Of a stretch of 64,000 nt of DNA, positions 49,350-58,878 are shown one piece after another (the first letter of the stretch is position 1; each line of letters begins with the position of its first letter). The stretch spans positions 186,001 to 250,000 of the forward strand of contig JAXHLT010000006.1 in assembly GCA_034521955.1 (NCBI GenBank). Reading direction: 5' to 3'. Under the pieces are notes generated by a model that saw nothing but the letters and a program-made list of their open reading frames with translations, searched no databases and was not told the DNA's origin. The position numbers and the translations under genes are program-made. Source of the stretch: M55B127 sp034521955 (GTDB lineage: Bacteria > Bacillota > Halanaerobiia > Halanaerobiales > M55B127).

Positions 49350-50715
49350 TAAAAAAACATATATAGCATTAATTACGTTAATGATCATAACAGCAGTTTC
49401 TTTTAATATTTCAGCTGAAGAGTTAAGTTTAAATGAAGCTGTAAATACTTTTATAGAAAATAGTTCACAGCTTGAAAATGCAAAAAAAGATATTCAAAGC
49501 TCTGAAATTGACCTTCAATTAGCTAAAAAAGGCAAAGACTTTGAAGTTAATTTACAGTCATCCTATACAAGATTGGGAGAAGCACCACAAACTCCATCTA
49601 GATATTTATATGAATCAGTTCAAGTAGGACCTAATTCTTTTGTGGGAGAAATGTATCCAATAGAATTTGAGGAACTTTCCAAAAATAACTTTAATACAAG
49701 CTTAACAATTAGTAAGCCACTATACTTAGGTGGTAAAGTTACTAATAGTATTGAGCTAAGTGAAAGATCTGTAAGTTTAAATGAATTAAAGTATGAACAG
49801 ACATTAAATCAAAACTTAAATAGGGTTGTACAGTCCTATTTTAATGTTTTAATTAAAGAAAGTGTTCTTTCTATTTATAAGAGTTCTCTTGAACTGGTTA
49901 AAAGTCATTTAGAAACTGTACAGAAAAACTATGAAGCTGGTTTAGTTATTCAAAGTAATGTAAATGAGGTTCAAATAGAACTTAACAAAACCAGACAGTC
50001 TATATTAACGGCAGAAAATGAACTTAAGGTTGCTAAAAAAAGGTTTGCTGATTTATTAGAGTTAGAAGATGCAGACTTTACTTTAAAGCAGCCGGAAAGT
50101 ATCAATATAGAGGAAAATCTAGATACACAACTTGATAAGGCATATAATAACAGGTTTGAAGTACTGAGTCTTTCTTTAAATAAAGAGATGCAGGAGATTA
50201 ATAAAAAATTAGAAGATACACTCTATAAACCATCCTTGATGTTACAGGGAAATTATAGATCTCAGGGAGATTCATTTGATTTCACTGATGGAGATTTTTC
50301 AGTAACATTAAGCGGTTCTATTCCACTTTATGATGGAAATAAATCAAATCTAAAGCAACAAAAAATAGCTATTGAACAAAGCAAGTTAGATAATAATGAA
50401 AAACAGTTAAAAGACAATATTGAAACAGAAATTATGGCAGCACTCTATAAGATAGATGAAAATAGGGAAAGTTTAGAAATTGCTAATCAAAATGAAGAAC
50501 AGGCCCTTGAGAATCTTAATCAGGCTCAAAAAAGATTTGAAAATGGTGTGGGTACCAGTCGTGATGTTTTAAGGGCAGAAACAAACTTAAAACAGATTCA
50601 AATCAGTAAAAGTCAAACCTATTATCAGTACTTGATGAGTAAGTATAATCTGTTGTACCAAACAGGTACATTAAATAAATATTTTGGGGAAGTGGTTTAC
50701 AATGAAAACAAATAG
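49342..50715 (+). CDS. TolC family outer-membrane efflux channel
   Basis: A 457-residue exported protein. It has a signal peptide at residues 1-25 (TAVSFNISAEE) and two outer-membrane-efflux-protein repeats dominated by long helices (LSLNEAVNTFIENSSQLENA; VVQSYFNVLIKESVLSIYKS; LDKAYNNRFEVLSLSLNKEM; LEIANQNEEQALENLNQAQK). It would form the outer-membrane duct of a tripartite pump with the adaptor and RND protein encoded next. Its presence is strong evidence for an outer membrane in this Firmicute-like cell. ATG 49342 follows GGAGGG; the ATG at 49327 has no site. It overlaps both neighbours slightly. Confidence 0.93.
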   Translation: MFNKKTYIALITLMIITAVSFNISAEELSLNEAVNTFIENSSQLENAKKDIQSSEIDLQLAKKGKDFEVNLQSSYTRLGEAPQTPSRYLYESVQVGPNSFVGEMYPIEFEELSKNNFNTSLTISKPLYLGGKVTNSIELSERSVSLNELKYEQTLNQNLNRVVQSYFNVLIKESVLSIYKSSLELVKSHLETVQKNYEAGLVIQSNVNEVQIELNKTRQSILTAENELKVAKKRFADLLELEDADFTLKQPESINIEENLDTQLDKAYNNRFEVLSLSLNKEMQEINKKLEDTLYKPSLMLQGNYRSQGDSFDFTDGDFSVTLSGSIPLYDGNKSNLKQQKIAIEQSKLDNNEKQLKDNIETEIMAALYKIDENRESLEIANQNEEQALENLNQAQKRFENGVGTSRDVLRAETNLKQIQISKSQTYYQYLMSKYNLLYQTGTLNKYFGEVVYNENK

Positions 50716-52291
50716 AATACTATATATCACATTAGTCTTTGTACTATCTTTTAGTATTATGGCCTCAGCTCAAACACCTGTGCAAACATCCCGTTCTGTT
50801 AGAGAAAATATTACAATTACAGAACTTTTATCAGGTAAAGTAGTACCAGAAAAAATAATCGATTTACCTGCTGAAATAAATGGTGTTGTAAGCAAGATCT
50901 ATGTTTCAGTTGGAGATCATGTTAAAACAGGTGATAGATTACTATCATTTGATAAAAGGCAACTGTCAATACAAAAAGAGCAGTCCCAGGCAGCTTTAGA
51001 AGCAGCTCAAGCGAACTTAAGACAGATTGAAAAAGGTGCATCAAATGAAGATATTAAAACGGCAGAGGCAAACTATGAACAGGCTGAGCTTTCTTTAGAA
51101 AGTGCTAAAAAAGGTTTAGAGTTAGTAAAAGAAATCTTTGGAGATAAGACTTCTTTAAAACAACAGTTAATCAATTCTGAGTTGCAGTATAAAAATGCTC
51201 AAAAACAACTGCAGTCTGCAGAAGATAGAATTAATCAGGCTAAAAAAGCACTTGAACAGGCTGAAGTTGGTGTAAGACAAGCAGAGCTTAATTTAAATCA
51301 GGCCAAAGTTGATTATGAGAGAATGGGAAATCTCTTTGAAGATAATGTTATAAGTAAAAAAGAATTAGAAGGGGCTAAAATGCAGTTAGACAATGCTCAA
51401 GCTTCTTATGATAATGCAGTATTACAGGTTGAAAATGCTGAGTTGTCTGTTGAAAGTGCTAGGACTGCTAAACAACAGGCTGAAATATCTGTGGATTCAT
51501 CTGAGCAGATCTATGAGTTAGCCCAAGAGACATTTAACAATCCAACTCAGTTAAGACAGCAGCTGCAGTCTGCAGAAAGTCAGGTAGATATTTCTGCAGT
51601 TAATCTTAAAATTGCAAAAGCTAATCTAGACAGAGTTAAAAAAGGTGCTGATGAAGATCAAATCAAGGCAACCAGAGCAAATGTTAAACAAGCTGAAGCA
51701 GGTTTAGAACAAACTGAACTTCAGCTATCAAAGGCTGATATAAAAAGTCCTGTGAATGCACAAATTGCTTCAATAAATACAGAGGAAAATGAAATGGTTG
51801 GTCTTGGCACACCTGTAATCAAATTAGCAGTTATAGAAAGATTAAATGTAGAAACAAGTATTACTCCTGAACTAAGACCTTATGTTAATAAAGGAGATAA
51901 AGTTGAGATACGAACAAATAATAATAGTTATGAAGGAATCATAAAAACAATCTCACCTTTGGTTAGTCCTCAAACAGAGGCTTACCCAATTACTGTTGAA
52001 TTTGTTAACAGTACTGATAATGTATATCCAGGTATGTTTGTAGATATAAGGATAAATAAAGAAAGTACTAATAATGCAGTAACTGTTCCAATTGATGCAG
52101 TTGTTAGTTTAGAAAGCTCTCCTTACCTATATATTGTTAAAGATAACAAAGCGGTTAGAAAAGATGTAGAAGTAGGTATTGTATACGGTAACCAAGTAGA
52201 AATAGTAAGTGGTATTACAGAAGATGATATCGTTATTACAAGAGGGCAAAACAATATAACAGATGGGCAGTCTGTTGAGGTGGTTGAATAA
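50702..52291 (+). CDS. RND efflux periplasmic adaptor (HlyD/AcrA family) with extended coiled coil
   Basis: The 529-residue adaptor links the inner-membrane pump to the TolC-like channel. It has a signal peptide (residues 1-25, ending SAQ), a split biotinyl-lipoyl domain (DLPAEINGVVSKIYVSVGDH; then SKADIKSPVNAQIASINTEE), a very long alpha-helical hairpin between them (about residues 80-340) and beta-barrel/membrane-proximal domains (VEVGIVYGNQVEIVSGITED). The hairpin contains repeated segments (ANLRQIEKGASNEDIKTAEAN-like and ANLDRVKKGADEDQIKATRA). It is clearly longer than AcrA (397 residues). ATG 50702 follows GGGGAAGTGG. It overlaps the RND gene by one base. Confidence 0.92.
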   Translation: MKTNRILYITLVFVLSFSIMASAQTPVQTSRSVRENITITELLSGKVVPEKIIDLPAEINGVVSKIYVSVGDHVKTGDRLLSFDKRQLSIQKEQSQAALEAAQANLRQIEKGASNEDIKTAEANYEQAELSLESAKKGLELVKEIFGDKTSLKQQLINSELQYKNAQKQLQSAEDRINQAKKALEQAEVGVRQAELNLNQAKVDYERMGNLFEDNVISKKELEGAKMQLDNAQASYDNAVLQVENAELSVESARTAKQQAEISVDSSEQIYELAQETFNNPTQLRQQLQSAESQVDISAVNLKIAKANLDRVKKGADEDQIKATRANVKQAEAGLEQTELQLSKADIKSPVNAQIASINTEENEMVGLGTPVIKLAVIERLNVETSITPELRPYVNKGDKVEIRTNNNSYEGIIKTISPLVSPQTEAYPITVEFVNSTDNVYPGMFVDIRINKESTNNAVTVPIDAVVSLESSPYLYIVKDNKAVRKDVEVGIVYGNQVEIVSGITEDDIVITRGQNNITDGQSVEVVE

Positions 52292-55200
52292 TGAGGTTAT
52301 CAGATTTCTCGATAAAACGCAGTGTAACAACTGTAATGCTCATCTTACTAGTGGTAATTTTAGGTTTTATATCACTTGGCAGATTAAATATTGATCTATT
52401 GCCTGAAATTAACTTTCCGGGAGCAGCAGTTATTACATCTTATCAAGGAGCAGGACCTGAAGAAATAGAATCACTGGTTACTAAACCTTTAGAAAATTCT
52501 CTGGCTACAGTTACCAATGTAAAGTCGATTAATTCAATTTCAGATGCAGGACAGTCTACTATAATAATGGAGTTTAACTTTGGTACAGATATGGACTTTG
52601 CTGCACTTGATATGAGAGAACAGACTGAATTAGTTTCCAGTTACTTACCTGATGATGCACAGGATCCATTGATCTTTAAGTTTAACCCTTCAATGATTCC
52701 AATACTACAGTTAGGGGTATATAGTGGACAAAACTTAGCAGACCTTAAAACTAATGTTGAAGATAATGTAGTTCCCAGATTAGAAAGACTACCAGGGGTT
52801 GCATCAGTTAGCCTTACTGGTGGACTTGATAAAGAAATTTTAATTGAATTAGATAGAAACAAGATGGAAAACTATAATATAGATTTCAATACTGTTACTC
52901 GAAACTTGATGTTAGAAAACTTTAATGTGTCAGGTGGACAAATTAATAGAGGTAATGTGGAATATATAGTAAGAGTAACAGGTAAGTTTAAAAATGTTGA
53001 TCAGATCAGGGAAGTAGTTATTCCTACTGGTACAAGAGGTGGATTTGTAAAGTTAAGTGATATTGGTACTGTTAAAGACACTTATAAAGAAGTAAGAACA
53101 ATTGCAAGAGTAAATGGTGAAGACAGTATCGGACTTACAATACAAAAACAAACCGATGCCAACACAGTATCGGTTGCTCAAAGTGTAAGAGATGAAATTA
53201 AAGCAATACAAGAAACTCAACCGGACTTAAATATGGTTCCAATTGCTGACCAGGCTGAATATATTGAACAGTCAATTAACAGTGTATATAAAAATGCAAT
53301 TATTGGTGGACTGCTTGCAGTACTTGTATTATTTATTTTCTTAAGAAACTTTAGAAGTACATTAATAATTGCTCTAACAATACCGATATCTGTTGTAGCA
53401 ACATTTTTACTGTTATACTTTAGTGGATTAACTATAAATATCGTATCACTGGGTGGACTAGCTTTAGGTATTGGTATGTTGGTTGATAACTCGATTGTTG
53501 TACTTGAAAATATATATAGATATAAACAGTACGGACTTAACCGAATGGAAGCAGCAAGCCGGGGTAGTGAAGAAGTTGGAATGGCAATTGCAGCTTCAAC
53601 TTTTACTACAATAGTTGTGTTTTTACCGGTAATATTTGTCCAGGGTTTAACAGCACAGATTTTTAGAGAACTGGCACTTACAGTTAGTTTCTCACTTTTT
53701 GCTTCTTTGATTGTTGCTTTAACCTTAATTCCAATGCTTTCCTCAAAGATATTAAAGCTGTCTAAAAAAGAGTTAAATATATCAGAGGATACAAAGCTAG
53801 GATTTATTAAAAAAAATTATAGAAGTTCTTTAAACTGGTTTTTACACCACCGCTGGATTATAGTTACCTTAATTGTAATATTAATTGCAATTGGCGGATT
53901 TTTAGCAATAGATCTTGGAGCAGAGTTTTTACCAACCTTTGACCAGGGTCAGATGACCATAAATTATGATCTACCGGTTGGAACCGTATTAGACGATACC
54001 CAGAAAGTAGCCGGACAAATTGAAAGTATAGTACAGGATATTCCTGAAGTTAAAACAATCTTTTCTAATATTGGTGTTGGTGATGTGATGAGTGGTTCAT
54101 CAGCCTCAGAATCCGGTTCATTTACAGTACTTTTAAAAGCTCTATCTGAAAGAGATCGATCCACCAGTGATGTAATGGAAGAGTTAAGAAATAAGATAAA
54201 AATCCCAGGTGCTAATATTAATATCGAATCTCAAGATACGTTTATGGGCGGTGGTGCTATGGGAGGCAGCCAGGCTGTAAACATTAAGGTAGTTGGAGAT
54301 GACCTGGCTGAATTAGAAAGGTTATCCGAATTAGTGATGGAAGAAATGAGACAGGTTAAAGGAGTTAGAGAAATTACCGACTCTTTTGAAGAAGGTAGAC
54401 CTGAATTTCTAATTAATATTGATCGTTCACTTGCTGCAAGACTTGGTTTAAGGGTAAGAACAGTTGCAAATACAGTAAAATCTACCATTACCGGTGATGT
54501 GGCAACACAATATGAGGTAACAGGTAATGAATATGATGTAAGAGTAACCTTAAAAGATGAAGATAAACAAGACATTGAACAGATTAAAAATATTATGGTT
54601 CCATCACCAAGTGGTGCAAAAGTACCTCTATATAGAGTAGCTAACTTTGAGCTTTCCGAAGGTCCAAAAGAAATCTTAAGGATTAACCAGGAAAGATACT
54701 CTGAGATCACAGCTTCACTGTATCAAACTGACTTAAATACAGCTGTAAACACTATTCAAGATAGAGTTAATAATAATGTAGAGTTTCCTGATGGTTATGA
54801 TATAAGGTTTGGTGGACAGTTCCAGGACTTACAACAATCATTTACAGACCTATTTTACGCATTTCTTTTAGCTATTGTTTTAGTCTATATGGTAATGGCT
54901 TCACAGTTTGAATCATTTGTACATCCGCTAATTATTATGTTTACTGTACCATTAGCATTAGTAGGAGTTATCTTAGGTCTTTATGTAACTAAAACTACAA
55001 TATCAGTACCTTCCTTAATAGGAATAATTGCCTTAGCAGGTATTGTTGTTAATAATGCGATTGTGCTGGTAGACTATATAAATAGAATCAGAGATGAAGG
55101 TAAAGGTAAAATTGAAGCAATCTTAGAAGCTGGTCCAATTCGTTTAAGACCAATTATGATGACAGCTTTAACAACTATCTTAGCATTGATACCACTATCC

Positions 55201-55365
55201 TTAGGTGTTGGTGAAGGATCTGAGTTACAGCAGCCATTAGCAATAGTGGTAATCAGTGGATTGCTGTTTTCAACATTTTTAACACTTTATGTAATCCCAG
55301 TACTGTATTCAATTCTTACTGATATCAGTGATAAAGTTAAAGAAAAATTGAGAAAAATTGTTTAA
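52291..55365 (+). CDS. RND efflux permease, AcrB/HAE type
   Basis: A 1024-residue inner-membrane proton-driven pump with 12 predicted transmembrane helices and two large periplasmic loops: FSIKRSVTTVMLILLVVILG (TM1), ALGIGMLVDNSIVVLENIYR (TM4), ISVPSLIGIIALAGIVVNNA (TM10 region). In TM4 the first proton-relay aspartate is present (D399) but the second is asparagine (N400), a variation from AcrB D407/D408. The substrate class is probably hydrophobic (drugs, bile salts, lipids or surfactants), judging from HAE-family membership. It starts inside the adaptor stop (TAATG) and ends the operon before a terminator. Confidence 0.95.
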   Translation: MRLSDFSIKRSVTTVMLILLVVILGFISLGRLNIDLLPEINFPGAAVITSYQGAGPEEIESLVTKPLENSLATVTNVKSINSISDAGQSTIIMEFNFGTDMDFAALDMREQTELVSSYLPDDAQDPLIFKFNPSMIPILQLGVYSGQNLADLKTNVEDNVVPRLERLPGVASVSLTGGLDKEILIELDRNKMENYNIDFNTVTRNLMLENFNVSGGQINRGNVEYIVRVTGKFKNVDQIREVVIPTGTRGGFVKLSDIGTVKDTYKEVRTIARVNGEDSIGLTIQKQTDANTVSVAQSVRDEIKAIQETQPDLNMVPIADQAEYIEQSINSVYKNAIIGGLLAVLVLFIFLRNFRSTLIIALTIPISVVATFLLLYFSGLTINIVSLGGLALGIGMLVDNSIVVLENIYRYKQYGLNRMEAASRGSEEVGMAIAASTFTTIVVFLPVIFVQGLTAQIFRELALTVSFSLFASLIVALTLIPMLSSKILKLSKKELNISEDTKLGFIKKNYRSSLNWFLHHRWIIVTLIVILIAIGGFLAIDLGAEFLPTFDQGQMTINYDLPVGTVLDDTQKVAGQIESIVQDIPEVKTIFSNIGVGDVMSGSSASESGSFTVLLKALSERDRSTSDVMEELRNKIKIPGANINIESQDTFMGGGAMGGSQAVNIKVVGDDLAELERLSELVMEEMRQVKGVREITDSFEEGRPEFLINIDRSLAARLGLRVRTVANTVKSTITGDVATQYEVTGNEYDVRVTLKDEDKQDIEQIKNIMVPSPSGAKVPLYRVANFELSEGPKEILRINQERYSEITASLYQTDLNTAVNTIQDRVNNNVEFPDGYDIRFGGQFQDLQQSFTDLFYAFLLAIVLVYMVMASQFESFVHPLIIMFTVPLALVGVILGLYVTKTTISVPSLIGIIALAGIVVNNAIVLVDYINRIRDEGKGKIEAILEAGPIRLRPIMMTALTTILALIPLSLGVGEGSELQQPLAIVVISGLLFSTFLTLYVIPVLYSILTDISDKVKEKLRKIV

Positions 55366-55395
55366 ATTTGTGACTATTTATGAAAAAATGTATAA

Positions 55396-55428
55396 AAAGG
55401 GGCTGATCTTATCAGATCAGCTCTTTGA
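55396..55428 (+). terminator. Intrinsic terminator after the RND operon
   Basis: AAAGGGGCTGATCT (55396-55409) pairs, with two G-T wobbles, to AGATCAGCTCTTT (55414-55426). Confidence 0.8.
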
Positions 55429-55472
55429 TTTGTTTAAGTCTTACAAAAAATCTATTAAATCCGCTTAATATA

Positions 55473-55501
55473 TTGTATTTTTACCATGATTATGTTAAAA
55501 T
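55473..55501 (+). promoter_or_regulatory. Sigma-A promoter of secG
   Basis: TTGTAT (55473-55478), a 17-base spacer and TAAAAT (55496-55501), preceded by an extended -10 TG. Confidence 0.55.
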
Positions 55502-55555
55502 ATAAAAGTGCTGAGGAATGAATAGCGAAATAATAATAGCTGGGGGTGACCGTAA

Positions 55556-55777
55556 GTGTTAATTTTAAAAATATTTCATGTGATTGTTGCAATTACAGTA
55601 ATTGTAGGTGTTTTGCTCCAATCCGGTAAAAGTGCTGGCATGTCGGGAGTAATTGATGGTGGAGCCAGTCAGTTTTTAGGTAAGAAGTCAAAAGGAATGG
55701 ATGAAAAATTAAGTAAGTTCACAACAGGGGCTGCTATAGTATTTATGATAACTTCATTATTACTAGCATTTCTCTAA
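55556..55777 (+). CDS. secG: Preprotein translocase subunit SecG
   Basis: A 73-residue auxiliary subunit of SecYEG with two transmembrane helices (LKIFHVIVAITVIVGVLLQS and GAAIVFMITSLLLAFL) separated by the conserved SGKSAGMSGVIDGGASQFLG loop and a basic/acidic KKSKGMDEKLSKFT segment. Length and layout are those of Firmicute SecG. The start is GTG 55556, with GGGGGTGA upstream. It is followed 30 bases later by the membrane pyrophosphatase gene. Confidence 0.93.
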   Translation: MLILKIFHVIVAITVIVGVLLQSGKSAGMSGVIDGGASQFLGKKSKGMDEKLSKFTTGAAIVFMITSLLLAFL

Positions 55778-55807
55778 AATTAAATACAGACATGGGGGTG
55801 TCCAGAA

Positions 55808-57760
55808 ATGATATTTTATACTCCTATCGCAGGAGTGATCGCACTACTATTTGCACTATATATGGCCTCAAAAGTTAAGAAAGCCAGCATGGGAACTGAT
55901 AGAATGAAAGAACTATCACAGTCTATTAATGAAGGTGCTATGGCTTTTTTAGGTCGTGAATATAGGATATTAGTGTTTTTCGTATTAATTGTTGCAGTAA
56001 TAATTTTCTTTACTGGTACTTTAGGATGGCAGACAGCGGTTTCATTTGTTTTGGGTGCTATATTTTCTGCACTTGCAGGTTATATTGGTATGCAGATTGC
56101 TACAAAGGCAAATGCAAGAACTACCAATGCTGCCCGAAGTAGTTTAAATGAAGCCTTACAAGTTGCTTTTTCAGGTGGAGCAGTTATGGGTATGTCTGTT
56201 GTAGGTTTAGGAACACTTGGACTTGGAATTTTATATATCTTTTTTACTAAAAATATAGATTATATTAGAGGATTTGCTTTTGGAGCTAGTTCTATAGCAT
56301 TATTTGCCCGTGTAGGTGGCGGTATATATACAAAAGCTGCTGATGTGGGTGCTGACCTTGTTGGTAAGGTTGAAGCTGGAATTCCTGAAGATGATCCCAG
56401 AAACCCTGCAGTTATTGCCGATAACGTTGGTGACAATGTAGGTGATGTAGCAGGTATGGGAGCAGATCTTTTTGAATCATATGTTGGTTCTATTGTAGCT
56501 GCAATGACTTTAGGTTCAGTAATAAGTGTTAACCATGTATTAACACCATTATTATTAGCAGCACTTGGAATTATAGCAGCAATTATTGGTAGTCAGTTTA
56601 TTAAAGCTAAAGAAGGTGGAAATCCCGCTAAAGCATTGGAAAAAGGTAGTCTTTCCAGTGGTGTTTTAACTATAATAGGTGCATTCTTTTTAATTAGATA
56701 TATGACCGGTGATATGGGTGTCTTTTATGCTGTAGTGGCAGGACTTTTAGCCGGTATTTTAATCGGAAGAATTACAGAGTATTATACTTCAGATCACTTC
56801 GGACCTGTTAAATACATAGCTAAACAGTCTGAGACCGGTGCGGCAACAAATATTATCAGTGGTTTATCAGTAGGAATGAGAAGTACTTTATTCCCAATCT
56901 TAGTGATAGCTGTAGTAATATTTATTGCTTATCATTTTGCAGGACTTTACGGAATTGCAATGGCTGCAGTAGGTATGTTAGCAACAACAGGTGTTACGTT
57001 ATCTATAGATGCATATGGTCCAATTGCTGACAATGCAGGTGGAATTGCTGAAATGGCAAATCTTCCTCCTGAAGTTAGAGAAATTACTGATCAATTGGAT
57101 TCTGTTGGTAATACAACAGCTGCAATGGGTAAAGGTTTTGCTATTGGTTCAGCTGCATTAACATCGTTGTCTTTATTTGCAGCATTTTCTTCAGCCGTTA
57201 ATTTAGATACTATTAGTTTAACAAATCCTAATGTTATTATTGGGCTATTCATAGGTGCAATGTTACCTTTCCTATTCTCTTCATTAACAATGGATGCAGT
57301 AGGAAAAGCTGCTTTCGAGATGATTGCAGAAGTAAGAAGGCAGTTTAAAGAGATTCCCGGCATAATGGAAGGAACAGGAACACCAGATTATAAGAAATGT
57401 GTTGATATTTCAACAGCAGCGGCACTTAAACAGATGGTAGTTCCCGGCTTATTAGCTGTAATCGTACCAGTAGTTGTTGGACTATGGAATGTACAAGCTC
57501 TTGGTGGACTTTTAGCTGGAGCTTTAAGTTCCGGTGTGTTATTAGCTATCATGATGGCAAATTCCGGTGGAGCCTGGGATAATGCCAAAAAATATATTGA
57601 GTCAGGCCACTTAGGTGGTAAAGGTACAGATACTCATGCAGCTTCAGTTGTAGGAGATACTGTTGGTGATCCTTTCAAAGATACATCAGGACCATCACTT
57701 AATATTTTAATTAAGTTAATGACAATCGTTTCACTAGTATTCGCACCACTATTTATATAA
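55808..57760 (+). CDS. hppA: Membrane-bound ion-translocating pyrophosphatase (K+-dependent type)
   Basis: A 650-residue membrane enzyme with about 16 helices that couples PPi hydrolysis to H+ or Na+ pumping. The substrate site is DVGADLVGKVEAGIPEDDPR with PAVIADNVGDNVGDVAGMGA, and a second acidic cluster lies near the C-terminus (DTHAASVVGDTVGDPFKDTS). The K+ switch motif reads GNTTAAMGKG (residues 434-443), with alanine where K+-independent enzymes have lysine, so it is predicted to need K+. K+-dependent forms are often Na+ pumps, which would suit a halophile, but the pumped ion cannot be fixed from this alone. The ATG follows GGGGGTG. Confidence 0.95.
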   Translation: MIFYTPIAGVIALLFALYMASKVKKASMGTDRMKELSQSINEGAMAFLGREYRILVFFVLIVAVIIFFTGTLGWQTAVSFVLGAIFSALAGYIGMQIATKANARTTNAARSSLNEALQVAFSGGAVMGMSVVGLGTLGLGILYIFFTKNIDYIRGFAFGASSIALFARVGGGIYTKAADVGADLVGKVEAGIPEDDPRNPAVIADNVGDNVGDVAGMGADLFESYVGSIVAAMTLGSVISVNHVLTPLLLAALGIIAAIIGSQFIKAKEGGNPAKALEKGSLSSGVLTIIGAFFLIRYMTGDMGVFYAVVAGLLAGILIGRITEYYTSDHFGPVKYIAKQSETGAATNIISGLSVGMRSTLFPILVIAVVIFIAYHFAGLYGIAMAAVGMLATTGVTLSIDAYGPIADNAGGIAEMANLPPEVREITDQLDSVGNTTAAMGKGFAIGSAALTSLSLFAAFSSAVNLDTISLTNPNVIIGLFIGAMLPFLFSSLTMDAVGKAAFEMIAEVRRQFKEIPGIMEGTGTPDYKKCVDISTAAALKQMVVPGLLAVIVPVVVGLWNVQALGGLLAGALSSGVLLAIMMANSGGAWDNAKKYIESGHLGGKGTDTHAASVVGDTVGDPFKDTSGPSLNILIKLMTIVSLVFAPLFI

Positions 57761-57797
57761 AGTAATAAAAATAAAAGTAAAATTAATATTATGATAT

Positions 57798-57846
57798 AAA
57801 AAGGGCAATTATCTTCTGTAAGGGGGATTTTTGCCTTTTTTTATTT
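57798..57846 (+). terminator. Probable intrinsic terminator after hppA
   Basis: AAAAGGGCAA near 57799-57808 can pair with TTGCCTTTTT at 57831-57840 across a 22-base loop, followed by T-rich sequence. The long loop makes it weaker than the others. Confidence 0.55.
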
Positions 57847-57866
57847 TATACCTAAGAGGTGATATA

Positions 57867-58277
57867 ATGAATGTAAGAGATGATAAAATGTGTTTTGCCT
57901 GTGGAGAGAATAATCCAATTTCACTGGGTTTAAAGTTTGAAAAAATAGGAGATAAGAAAGTTAAGGCAGAGTTTACACCTGATAAAGTACACCAAGGCTA
58001 TGATGGTATTATGCATGGTGGCTTAATAACAACCTTGATGGATGAAGCAATGGCAAAGGTTCTTACCTTAAATGGAATCCCTGCCCTTACTGCTAGAATG
58101 AGTCTTAGATTTAAAAATCCTGTACCAATTGGAAAAGAATTGGTAATTACTGCAGTAATTGTAAAAAATAAAACAGGATTATACTTAACTGAAGCAGAAG
58201 TTAAGGATAAGAAGGATAAATTATATGCAAAAGCTCAAGCTAAGTTTATGAAAGTAGAAAAAGTAGAGGAGGAATAA
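57867..58277 (+). CDS. PaaI family hotdog thioesterase
   Basis: A 136-residue hotdog-fold protein. It starts DDKMCFACGENNPISLGLKF, a form typical of PaaI/YigI-like thioesterases, and the active-site segment is YDGIMHGGLITTLMDEAMAK. Likely activity is hydrolysis of an acyl-CoA; the acyl group is unknown. ATG 57867 is chosen because AAGAGGTGAT lies just upstream; longer versions would begin inside the terminator. It is followed 3 bases later by an HD-domain gene, so they are probably co-transcribed. Confidence 0.85.
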   Translation: MNVRDDKMCFACGENNPISLGLKFEKIGDKKVKAEFTPDKVHQGYDGIMHGGLITTLMDEAMAKVLTLNGIPALTARMSLRFKNPVPIGKELVITAVIVKNKTGLYLTEAEVKDKKDKLYAKAQAKFMKVEKVEEE

Positions 58278-58280
58278 TAA

Positions 58281-58832
58281 ATGAAAAGAGAAAAGGCATA
58301 TCAACTAATAAAAGAGAATATCAATCAAAAGAATTTGGTGAAACACTGTCTGGCAGTAGAAGCTGTCATGAAAAGGTTAGCAGAACATTTTGATAAAGAT
58401 CAAAAGAAATGGGCATTAGCAGGACTGTTACATGATATTGACTATGAACAGACTGCAGATGATCCTGAAAAACATAGTATTATAGGTGCAGAGATGTTAA
58501 AAGACTTAGGTCTTGATGAAGATATTGTTTATGCTGTTAAGGTTCATAACCATGAACACGGTCTTGAAAGAAAGACTTTAATGGATAAAGCACTTTATTC
58601 ATCTGATCCTTTAACAGGATTGATTGTAGCATCTGCTTTAATTCATCCCGATAAAAGTCTTCAGGCTCTTGATACAGAGTTTGTAATGAACAGATATTCT
58701 GAAAGTTCATTTGCCAAAGGTGCAGATCGTGATGTAATTGCATCCTGTAAAGATATGGGTTTAAGTCTAGAAGAGTTTATTGGACTTTCATTAGAAGGAA
58801 TGAAATCTATTTCTGATGAGTTAGGCCTTTAA
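58281..58832 (+). CDS. HDIG/HD-domain phosphohydrolase-like protein
   Basis: A 183-residue cytosolic protein. The metal-binding HD signature is HCLAVEAVMKRLAEHF followed by GLLHDIDYEQT (His-Asp pair) and AVKVHNHEHG. The rest (SDPLTGLIVASALIHPDKSL, VMNRYSESSFAKGADRDVI) matches a widespread clostridial HDIG family, whose substrate is not known to me. The ATG follows AGAGGAGG at the end of the thioesterase gene. It is probably a phosphohydrolase acting on a nucleotide or similar phosphate. Confidence 0.85.
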   Translation: MKREKAYQLIKENINQKNLVKHCLAVEAVMKRLAEHFDKDQKKWALAGLLHDIDYEQTADDPEKHSIIGAEMLKDLGLDEDIVYAVKVHNHEHGLERKTLMDKALYSSDPLTGLIVASALIHPDKSLQALDTEFVMNRYSESSFAKGADRDVIASCKDMGLSLEEFIGLSLEGMKSISDELGL

Positions 58833-58878
58833 TAAAAAGTCTAATTTCCGGTTAAATTCTGAAAGGAAGCTGATTAAT

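Noticed and set aside
54231..54710. 159-codon minus-strand open frame within the RND permease gene
   Set aside because: It mirrors a strongly conserved coding region on the + strand; composition is Ser/Leu/Thr-rich as expected for an antisense frame.
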